Source of the DNA: Anaerozeibacter sp031551775
GTDB lineage: Bacteria > Bacillota > Clostridia > Christensenellales > Aristaeellaceae
Assembly: GCA_031551775.1 (NCBI GenBank)
Contig: JAVBND010000022.1
Span: forward strand, 1-64,000
Length of the DNA: 64,000 nt
Direction: 5' to 3'
The translations under genes and the position numbers were made by a program. Position 1 is the first letter of the stretch; each line of letters begins with the position of its first letter. The notes beneath the pieces were generated by a model. That model saw only the letters and a program-made list of their open reading frames with translations, made no database searches and was not told the DNA's origin. Positions 49,906-57,024 of the stretch are shown in pieces.

Positions 49906-51759
49906 ATGACGCCTGAACTCGAATTCAAAATTGCGCACCTGCCCGACTCCCCCGGCTGCTACATCATGAAGAGCGCGGGCGAAGTCATCTATGTGGGCAA
50001 GGCGAAGAACCTCAAAAACCGCGTGCGCCAGTACTTTCATTCGCCGAAAAACCATACCGCGAAAGTGCGCGCGATGGTCTCCCGGATAGATGATTTCGAT
50101 ACGGTGCTCTCTTCAAGCGAGTTTGAAGCGCTGATCCTTGAGTGCAACCTGATCAAGCTCCACCGCCCTTACTACAACATCCTGCTCAAGGACGACAAGC
50201 ATTACCCCTATATTGCCATCGACCTGAATGAGCCTTTTCCGCGCGCCCGGATCAAGCGCAGTTTTGAAAAAGACGGCTGCCGCTATTTCGGCCCCTACCA
50301 TGGCGCGACGGTCGTGCGCGAGGTACTCGACGCGGTGCGGGTGGTCTTCCCCATCCGCGTGTGCGACAAGGTGATCAAGCCCGATCCCTCGTTCCGTCCG
50401 TGCGTGCACCACCAAATCGGGCAGTGCCTGGCCCCGTGCGCGGGCAAGGTATCAAGCGAGGACTATCACCTGCTGATCAAGCGCGTCATGGATTTCCTCT
50501 CGGGCCGCTACGATCCGGTGCTCAAGGACCTCAGGGAGTCGATGCTGGACGCGGCCAAGAGCTTCAACTACGAGCGCGCCGCGGTCTACCGCGACCGCAT
50601 TCAGGCGGTTGAGCGCGTGATGCAGAAGCAGCGCGCACTGGTCGCGGGCGGCGGCGACAGCGACGCCCTGTACGTGATGAGCGAAAACGCCGACGCGCTG
50701 GTCGAACGGCTGAGCGTACGGGCGGGCAAGTTGATCGAAGCGAGCACGCACGTGCTGCCGCGCGCCGCCGAGGAGGCGGTCGGCGAAGTGCTGACCTCCT
50801 TCATCCTCCAACACTACGACGGCGCGGCGGGTATTCCGGGCGAAATTCTCATGAGCGAAACGCTTCCCGATCAGGAGGCGCTTGAACAGCTGCTGAGCGA
50901 GACGCGCGGCCAAAAGGTGTACCTGCGCGTGCCCGAGCGGGGCGAAAAGAAAAAGCTGGTGGAACTGGCCAAGAAGAACCTGACCGAAGAAATCGAAAAG
51001 CGCGCGCAAAGGCTGATGCGTTCCTACGCGCGCACGACCGGCGCGCTCGAGGAACTGGCCTCGGTGCTGGGTCTTGCCGAGCCGCCCCGGCGCATTGAAG
51101 GCTACGACATCTCAAATACTTCCGGCAAGCAGTCGATCGGCTCGATGGTGGTGATGCTGGACGGCGTCGCCGCAAACAAGCAGTACCGCCAGTTCACCAT
51201 CAAGACGGTCGAAGGCCCCAACGATTTTGCTTCCATACACGAGGTCTTGACGCGCCGCCTGCGCCACGGGCTTGAGGAACTCCATGAACGCCAGGCCCAA
51301 GGCCTTGACGCCGGGGGCGGCAAATTTTCGGACTTCCCCGACCTCATCTTGATCGACGGCGGCGCGGGGCAGTTGTCCGCGGCACAGGACGCCATCAACG
51401 CGTTTGGGCTTGACATCCCCATGTTTGGCCTGGCCGAGCGCCTGGACGAAATTGTACTGCCGGGCGAGCGCGAGACGCTGCTGCTCGACCGCCACTCCGA
51501 AGCGCTGCACCTGATCCAGCGCCTGCGCGACGAAGCGCACCGCTTTGGCATCACCCAGCACCGCAAGAAGCGCGCCAAGGTATCGATGCATTCGGCGCTC
51601 GACGACATCGAGGGCGTCGGCCCCAAGAAGAAAAAGGCGCTGCTCAAGCACTTCAAGACCATCGAGGCGCTGAAGAACGCGAGCGAGGCGGAACTTTCCG
51701 AAGCTGAAGGGATCGGCCCAATGCTCGCGCGCGTGGTTTATCAGCATTTTCACCCCTGA
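49906..51759 (+). CDS. uvrC: Excinuclease ABC subunit C
   Basis: This 617-aa nucleotide excision repair nuclease has a GIY-YIG domain (about 12-95: SPGCYIMKSAGEVIYVGKAKNLKNR), UVR motif (about 205-240: MLDAAKSFNYERAAVYRDRI), C-terminal RNase H-like nuclease (EGYDISNTSGKQSIGSMVV, LILIDGGAGQLSAA) and a tandem HhH (LDDIEGVGPKKKKALLKHF). The start at 49906 has GGAG spaced 6; ATG 49894 overlaps that SD. It lies 67 bp after leuS. Confidence 0.96.
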   Translation: MTPELEFKIAHLPDSPGCYIMKSAGEVIYVGKAKNLKNRVRQYFHSPKNHTAKVRAMVSRIDDFDTVLSSSEFEALILECNLIKLHRPYYNILLKDDKHYPYIAIDLNEPFPRARIKRSFEKDGCRYFGPYHGATVVREVLDAVRVVFPIRVCDKVIKPDPSFRPCVHHQIGQCLAPCAGKVSSEDYHLLIKRVMDFLSGRYDPVLKDLRESMLDAAKSFNYERAAVYRDRIQAVERVMQKQRALVAGGGDSDALYVMSENADALVERLSVRAGKLIEASTHVLPRAAEEAVGEVLTSFILQHYDGAAGIPGEILMSETLPDQEALEQLLSETRGQKVYLRVPERGEKKKLVELAKKNLTEEIEKRAQRLMRSYARTTGALEELASVLGLAEPPRRIEGYDISNTSGKQSIGSMVVMLDGVAANKQYRQFTIKTVEGPNDFASIHEVLTRRLRHGLEELHERQAQGLDAGGGKFSDFPDLILIDGGAGQLSAAQDAINAFGLDIPMFGLAERLDEIVLPGERETLLLDRHSEALHLIQRLRDEAHRFGITQHRKKRAKVSMHSALDDIEGVGPKKKKALLKHFKTIEALKNASEAELSEAEGIGPMLARVVYQHFHP

Positions 51760-51766
51760 TGTTTTC

Positions 51767-51795
51767 TTGTCGGGGTCGCGCGGGTATGCTATAAT
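51767..51795 (+). promoter_or_regulatory. Promoter of pepV
   Basis: TTGTCG (51767-51772), 17-base spacer, TATAAT (51790-51795), immediately after the uvrC stop and 37 bp before the pepV start. Confidence 0.68.
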
Positions 51796-51831
51796 TGAGG
51801 ACATGAATGTTTGGCAGGGAGGATTTACCGG

Positions 51832-53247
51832 ATGAGTTTGGAAAAAGTAGACGCTTTGATCGCGTCGTGGCAGGACGAAATTCTTGAAAAGCTGCAAGGT
51901 TGGATTGCCATTGACAGCGTTGGGATCGAGCGCAGCGCGGACAATGCGCCGTTTGGCCCCGGCGTGCGGCGCGCGCTTGACTTGTTTCTCAAAGACGCGG
52001 CTTCGCTCGGTTTTGCCGTGGACGATGTGGACGGGTACGCGGGCTCGGCCCAGATGGGTGAGGGCGGTCAAACCATGGGCATCTTGGCGCACCTTGACAT
52101 CGTGCCCGCGGGCGACGGCTGGACGCACGATCCCTTTGGCGGCGAGATTGAGGACGGCCGCCTGTACGGGCGCGGAACGCAGGACGACAAAGGACCGGCG
52201 CTGGCCGCCCTTTACGCCATGCGCGCGGTGCGCGAAGCGGGCATTGCGCTCAAAGACGCGGTGCGCCTGATCGTGGGCTGCGATGAGGAAACCGGTATGA
52301 GCGACATGCGCTATTACGCAAAGGCGCGCAAGATGCCCGATTACGGCTTCTCGCCCGACGCGGAGTACCCGCTGATCAACATCGAAAAGGGCGGCCTTGG
52401 CCTGAGGCTTTCCAAGGCCACCGGCGGCGAGACCGGCGCGGACCTGCCGGTTTTTTCGCTCCATGCGGGCCAAAGGCAAAACGTGGTGCCGGGCGTCGCG
52501 ACTTGCGAACTGGGGCTTCATAACCATTCCTTTGCGGAAATTGAAGAAAAGGTCCAGGCGATTGTCGGCGCGCACGCGCGGTTCGACCTGAAGGTGACCG
52601 ACCTTGGCGGCGGGCGCGCCAGGCTGACCGCGACCGGCGTCCAGTGCCACGCGGCCATGCCCGAACAGGGCTTAAACGCCGCGGGCATGCTGCTGATCGC
52701 GCTTCATGAACTGGGCGCTGGCGGCGGCAGCCGGGACGTGATCGCATGCCTCGCCAAGACGCTGGGCGTCGATTACGACGGCGCGGGCATCGGCATCAAG
52801 CACAGCGACGCGTTGTCGGGCGCGCTGACAAGCAACCTGGGCCTCTTGCGCTACGACGGGAACGAACTGTGGGTACAGCTCGACATCCGTTACCCGCTGT
52901 GCGCGGATGAGGCTGACATGTGCGGCAAGGCGGTCATGGCGCTTTCTCCGTGGAAGCTCTCCGTCGCGCGTACGAGCGGCCACGTGCCGCTGCACGTTCC
53001 GGCCGATCATCCGGTGGTCAAGGGCCTGCTCGAGGTCTACCATGACTTGACGGGTCTGCCCGCCTACGCCATGGCGATCGGCGGCGGCACCTATTCACGC
53101 ATGATGCCCAACACCGTGGCGTTCGGCTCGGTGTTCCCGGGCGAAGAAGAGTGCTGCCACATGCCGGACGAGCATGTGAACATCGAGAACTACATGAAGA
53201 CCATCCGCATCATGGCGCACGCCATCGCGCGCTTGGCCGGAAAATAG
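51832..53247 (+). CDS. pepV: Dipeptidase PepV (M20 family)
   Basis: This 471-aa zinc aminopeptidase has metal-site residues His and Asp in ILAHLDIVPAGDGW, Asp in YGRGTQDDKGPA and Glu-Glu in VGCDEETGMSD. The lid domain lies at about 185-340, and the C-terminal site is GGGTYSRMMPNTVAFG. It cleaves dipeptides taken up by the cell. The start at 51832 follows GGGAGG. It has a stand-alone promoter and terminator. Confidence 0.92.
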   Translation: MSLEKVDALIASWQDEILEKLQGWIAIDSVGIERSADNAPFGPGVRRALDLFLKDAASLGFAVDDVDGYAGSAQMGEGGQTMGILAHLDIVPAGDGWTHDPFGGEIEDGRLYGRGTQDDKGPALAALYAMRAVREAGIALKDAVRLIVGCDEETGMSDMRYYAKARKMPDYGFSPDAEYPLINIEKGGLGLRLSKATGGETGADLPVFSLHAGQRQNVVPGVATCELGLHNHSFAEIEEKVQAIVGAHARFDLKVTDLGGGRARLTATGVQCHAAMPEQGLNAAGMLLIALHELGAGGGSRDVIACLAKTLGVDYDGAGIGIKHSDALSGALTSNLGLLRYDGNELWVQLDIRYPLCADEADMCGKAVMALSPWKLSVARTSGHVPLHVPADHPVVKGLLEVYHDLTGLPAYAMAIGGGTYSRMMPNTVAFGSVFPGEEECCHMPDEHVNIENYMKTIRIMAHAIARLAGK

Positions 53248-53275
53248 CATTTTTTTCCATTATGTGAATAAATCG

Positions 53276-53315
53276 CCGCCGTCTTGCCGATATTTGGCAG
53301 GACGGCGGTTTTCTG
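53276..53315 (+). terminator. Strong terminator after pepV
   Basis: CCGCCGTCTTGCC pairs with GGCAGGACGGCGG around a 7-base loop, followed by TTTTCTG. Confidence 0.82.
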
Positions 53316-53408
53316 CCATTTATGGAACAACAGGGAAAAAACGGTCGTCAAATTCATAACCCTGTCATATTTTGCCGGGATATGTCGAATCCCGCCGAAG
53401 GAGGTACA

Positions 53409-55178
53409 ATGAGACGATCATTAAAAACCGCGCTGGTGTTGCTGCTGGCGCTCTTGCTCGCCGCCCCCGCCCAGGCATTTTGGATATTTGGCGGCCAGAG
53501 CGAGCCGACGCCCGTACCGGCGTTTGCCGAGGCCAAGACGCCGGTGCCCGAGAAACGCGAAACGGACGACAGCGCACTGGTGCGCGTGCAACTGAAATCG
53601 CTTGAGCAACCGGTTGCGCTGGGACTGACGCTCTCGGGCGTGTATTCGGTGGAAAACGACCCGGGCTTCTCGTTTGACCGCGATACCGAGCTCGCGGTGG
53701 CGGTTGATGGGACAGACCTGGTCATCAAGGCTGGGGGCCTGACCCTCAACATGGGCGAGTCTTTCACGCTGACGCGCCACGCGGCGGCCGACGGTCAAGA
53801 AAACGGCATCCGAATCCACGAAACCAAGCGCGAAAACCTGTACCTGGGCGACCTGAAGCTGACCAATATAGATGGCGCGATTCACGCCATCGTGACACTC
53901 GACGTAGAGGATTACCTCTACGGCGTTGTGCCGTACGAGATGAGTGATTCCTTTCCGCTTGAGGCGCTCAAGGCGCAGGCGGTCGCGGCGCGCACCTACG
54001 TGATGAGCAAAAAAGCGCCGGCCAAGGCGTACGATGTGGTGGATACGCCGACCGACCAGGTCTTTCGCGGGTTTGACATAAAGTGCGAAAACACCATTCA
54101 GGCAGTCAATGCCACGCGCGGCGTGGTTGGGCTGTACAAGGAAAAGTACGCCGCGTGTTATTTCACCGCCTCCAACGGCGGCCAGACCGCCCTGCCCAAC
54201 CACATCTGGGGCGGCTCGGGCGATTACGGCTGGCTCGACGTGCGCGACGACCCCTACGATCTTGAGAACCCATCGAGCATCGTCAAATCACTCGTGATCC
54301 CCTCAGATCCGACAAAGCTCGACAAAAACCTGCGCGCCAAGCTCAGGAGCGGCCTGACCGAAACCGTGGCGGCGCTCGGTTATAGCGATGAAATCGGCGA
54401 CATCAAGATACTCAAAATCGTAAGCGCGGAACCGACCGATCCCCAGTTCGGCGAAGGCAACCGGATGTTTCAGAAAATCCATGTGGGCATGCAGGTGGAA
54501 GCCAAGAAGCTCTACGCGCCCTTGCCGACGCCCGACGCCAAGACCACCCCCCTCAACCAAGTCGAGGTGGTGCCCGAAACGCTGTACGCGGACTTGGATT
54601 TTTATGGCGACCTTAAGAAGAACTACGATCTTAAGATCAGCCCCACCGACTGCGAAGTGGCGGCGGTCGTCCCTCTGGCAGGCGAACGCGCCGCCGAAGA
54701 AGGTGAAACGGCGGACGCGTTCCGCGTGGAATCGCGGCGCTTTGGCCACGGCGTCGGCATGAGCCAGCGCGGCGCGCAGCAGATGGCAAACGCACACGGC
54801 GCGGCTTTCACCGACATCCTCGCGTTCTACTACCCCGGCATGACCCTGGTCGAAGCCGATTACGCAAGAGAACCGCTCAAGGAACTGAGGGCGCTTGGCG
54901 CGGCGCTCGGCAAGGCGCGACCGCGCCCAACGCCCAAGCCTACCCCCGCGCCGTTGCCCGCGCTCGCGTCCGGCGAGCGCTACGCCAGGGTTACGCTCGG
55001 CTCCAAGAGTTCAACCCTCAACGTGCGCGAGACGCCCGGCACCGACGGAAAGCTCCTGGGCACACTCGACAGCGGCCAGCGCCTGATCATCGTTGCGGAA
55101 GTTGAAAACAACTGGGCCCAGATCAAAACCAGCGAAATCGCGGGTTACGTCTCGATGGATTACCTGACAAAGGAATAG
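53409..55178 (+). CDS. SpoIID/LytB-type lytic protein with C-terminal SH3 domain
   Basis: This 589-aa exported protein has a signal peptide (1-23). The SpoIID core (about 145-495) shows VTLDVEDYLYGVVPYEM, LEALKAQAVAARTY, CYFTASNGGQT and FGHGVGMSQRGAQQMA. SpoIID enzymes are lytic transglycosylases that remodel denuded peptidoglycan; vegetative LytB-like relatives exist. A Pro/Thr linker leads to an SH3b domain (about 525-589: STLNVRETPGTDGKLLG). Full sporulation operons are not nearby, so sporulation use is not implied. SD GAAGGAGG. Confidence 0.88.
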   Translation: MRRSLKTALVLLLALLLAAPAQAFWIFGGQSEPTPVPAFAEAKTPVPEKRETDDSALVRVQLKSLEQPVALGLTLSGVYSVENDPGFSFDRDTELAVAVDGTDLVIKAGGLTLNMGESFTLTRHAAADGQENGIRIHETKRENLYLGDLKLTNIDGAIHAIVTLDVEDYLYGVVPYEMSDSFPLEALKAQAVAARTYVMSKKAPAKAYDVVDTPTDQVFRGFDIKCENTIQAVNATRGVVGLYKEKYAACYFTASNGGQTALPNHIWGGSGDYGWLDVRDDPYDLENPSSIVKSLVIPSDPTKLDKNLRAKLRSGLTETVAALGYSDEIGDIKILKIVSAEPTDPQFGEGNRMFQKIHVGMQVEAKKLYAPLPTPDAKTTPLNQVEVVPETLYADLDFYGDLKKNYDLKISPTDCEVAAVVPLAGERAAEEGETADAFRVESRRFGHGVGMSQRGAQQMANAHGAAFTDILAFYYPGMTLVEADYAREPLKELRALGAALGKARPRPTPKPTPAPLPALASGERYARVTLGSKSSTLNVRETPGTDGKLLGTLDSGQRLIIVAEVENNWAQIKTSEIAGYVSMDYLTKE

Positions 55179-55210
55179 ATTCGCTGTTCCCGGCGTTTGT
55201 TGATGGCCTG

Positions 55211-55248
55211 AACCGGTACGCGTCCGTGTGCGCGCGCCGGTTTTTTTC
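55211..55248 (+). terminator. Terminator after the SpoIID-like gene
   Basis: AACCGGTACGCG pairs with CGCGCGCCGGTT (two mismatches), followed by seven T. Confidence 0.8.
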
Positions 55249-55272
55249 GCATGCTATGGCACTGCATTTCTC

Positions 55273-55301
55273 TTGACCTTGTATTGAAACGCGAGTATAA
55301 T
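55273..55301 (+). promoter_or_regulatory. Promoter of the membrane protein at 55355
   Basis: TTGACC (55273-55278), 17-base spacer, TATAAT (55296-55301). Confidence 0.75.
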
Positions 55302-55354
55302 GTGAAGGACATGAAAAGGGGCCGCCAGGCCCAAGAAGAGAGGATGCATCGGCC

Positions 55355-56122
55355 GTGGCAAAGAAGAACTCCGTCCCCGCAAGACAGCACCAGTATGTGA
55401 AGCGCAAGAAAAAATTCATCGAAATGCCCATGGATCAATTCATCAAGATTTGCGCGGCGGTCGTCGCGGTCATCCTGATCATTGTGTTGTTCTTTGTGCT
55501 CAGGAGCGCCTTTGACGGGCACTTAAGCGTCGTGGACGGAGCGGTGGTCACCGAGGGCGACAACTGGATCCTTGTAAACAACGGCACGAGCGCAAAGCCG
55601 CGCTACTTCAAGCTCGGCGAAGCGGGCGATGTGGAAGGTTACACCAAGACCCCCGACACAGCCCCAAACGGCGATGTCAACAACCCCGCCTACGTATACA
55701 CCCCCGCCGAAGAAGGCAAGGCGGAAATCACCGTGCGCACTGCCGGCGTCAAGTACTCGGAAGCGGCCGCCAACGTCTACGGCCAGTTGAGCTTCCCGAA
55801 CCTGAGCGCCCTTGACGAAAGCGATGTCGCCGGTCGCCACGCGCGCACGTTCAGTTTCTATGTTGAGGACCCGGCCGCCGACGTCGATGCCGCAACCGAT
55901 GCCGAAAACGCGCCCGAAACCGAAGAGGGCGCCGAACCTGCCACTGAACCTGCGGCCACGAGCACCTACACCAAGCTCATGTACGTCTACGCCGAAGCCG
56001 CGCGCGGCTCCACGGTTGCCGCCGTATCCACCATCAAAGCCGACAGCGCCGATAAACTGCCGGACGACGCGGCCATGAAAGCCGAGATCGAGCGCGTCTT
56101 GTCCGCCGTCAAATTCGAATAG
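55355..56122 (+). CDS. Membrane-anchored protein of unknown function
   Basis: The protein is 255 aa. A basic N-terminus (KNSVPARQHQYVKRKKKF) is followed by one membrane helix (about 30-52, ICAAVVAVILIIVLFFVL) and an acidic external domain. An Ala/Glu/Thr-rich linker (about 180-205) precedes the last helix region. I recognise no family. The topology (inside basic, outside acidic) fits an envelope protein. The start is a GTG with AGAGAGG about 10 bases upstream. It forms a single-gene unit with its own promoter and terminator. Confidence 0.65.
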   Translation: MAKKNSVPARQHQYVKRKKKFIEMPMDQFIKICAAVVAVILIIVLFFVLRSAFDGHLSVVDGAVVTEGDNWILVNNGTSAKPRYFKLGEAGDVEGYTKTPDTAPNGDVNNPAYVYTPAEEGKAEITVRTAGVKYSEAAANVYGQLSFPNLSALDESDVAGRHARTFSFYVEDPAADVDAATDAENAPETEEGAEPATEPAATSTYTKLMYVYAEAARGSTVAAVSTIKADSADKLPDDAAMKAEIERVLSAVKFE

Positions 56123-56139
56123 AAGTCCGTACAAAGCCT

Positions 56140-56168
56140 GAGCCGCCTCATTGCGAGGCGGCTTTGCT
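56140..56168 (+). terminator. Terminator after the membrane protein
   Basis: GAGCCGCCTC pairs with GAGGCGGCTTTGCTC around a 5-base loop. It is the first of several hairpins in this interval. Confidence 0.7.
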
Positions 56169-56189
56169 CATCAACAAAGCCCGAAATCA

Positions 56190-56373
56190 ACGCCCCCGGC
56201 GACCTGTGCGCCGGGGGCGAATGGGATTTTGACCAAGGAGGGGCTTTACCGCCCCTCCGACTCAAAATCCATACCCGTCCAAATTCCGCCCGGAAATTCC
56301 CGCAGGAATTTCAGGAATTTGGCCCCCGTTCCCCCTCATCGAAAAGATTTGGCAAAGCCAAAGATTTTCGATG
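56190..56373. repeat. Cluster of four palindromes between convergent genes
   Basis: Four different inverted repeats follow one another. CGCCCCCGGCG/CGCCGGGGGCG is at about 56191-56219. GATTTTGA..GGAGGGGC/GCCCCTCC..TCAAAATC is at about 56225-56270. Paired CCAAATTCC/GGAATTTGG arms with an inner GGAAATTCC/GGAATTTC are at about 56279-56322. CATCGAAAA..TTTGGC/GCCAAA..TTTTCGATG is at 56337-56373. No ORF is plausible here. Some may terminate both flanking genes, but the number is more than termination needs. Confidence 0.75.
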
Positions 56374-56381
56374 ACCGCTCA

Positions 56382-56966
56382 TCAGTCAAGAAACAGCGAG
56401 ACCGCGCAGTATATGAGCAAGAGCGCCATCACGATGTTGACCACCCTGGCGTGCTCGCTGAACAGCTTTTTAAACGCCGAACCGAAGCATGCCCAAGTCA
56501 GCGTGCTCAAAAACGCCACCACGGCCATCACGACTACGAAGCCGATCAGGATAAGCGGTTGCCCGCCGTAGTAGGGCAGGATGAACATCTCCATGGACAT
56601 GATGACGCAAAGGTAGAGCTTGGGGTTGATGAACTGCAAGAGCGTCGCCGTCCAAAAACCGCCGACGGCCTTTTTCTCTTCAATGTGCGCCGTGCTTTTA
56701 ACCATCTTGTACGCCAGGTACAAAAGGTACGCAGCGCCGATGATCATCATCGGCGTCTTGATCATGGGCACGAACGAATTGAGCGCGTCCATCAAGAGAG
56801 AGGAAATCGTGCCCACCACGATAAAGCCCACAAGCACCCCCAGGTTGAACGGAAGGTTCTTCTTGAGGCCCATCTGGCTCGCGCCCGACATGGACATGAT
56901 GTTGTTTGGCCCGGGCGTGAACGCCGTGGTGAAGGTATAGGTCGCAAACGCAATCCAATTGAACAT
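56382..56966 (-). CDS. LysE/RhtB-family amino acid exporter
   Basis: This 194-aa protein has six predicted helices. The family N-terminal motif is seen as FTTAFTPGPNNIMSM. Later motifs are GVLVGFIVVGTISSLLM, AAYLLYLAYKMV and FWTATLLQFINPKLYL. The family exports amino acids such as Lys, Thr or homoserine; the substrate here is not fixed by sequence. It starts 58 bp after the isomerase/acyl-CoA synthetase fusion on the same strand with no terminator between, so it is probably in the same T-box-controlled operon. Confidence 0.88.
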   Translation of the reverse strand: MFNWIAFATYTFTTAFTPGPNNIMSMSGASQMGLKKNLPFNLGVLVGFIVVGTISSLLMDALNSFVPMIKTPMMIIGAAYLLYLAYKMVKSTAHIEEKKAVGGFWTATLLQFINPKLYLCVIMSMEMFILPYYGGQPLILIGFVVVMAVVAFLSTLTWACFGSAFKKLFSEHARVVNIVMALLLIYCAVSLFLD

Positions 56967-57024
56967 GGTTTGACCGCCCCGCTCTCTTGTGGTATGGTTA
57001 ACCCCGGCCGCCTTCGGTGTTTTC

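Noticed and set aside
53409..55178. Evidence that the organism sporulates, from SpoIID homology
   Set aside because: SpoIID/LytB domains also occur in vegetative wall enzymes, and no other sporulation gene is nearby.
56190..56373. CRISPR array or REP repeats
   Set aside because: The palindromes differ from one another and are not direct repeats with spacers.
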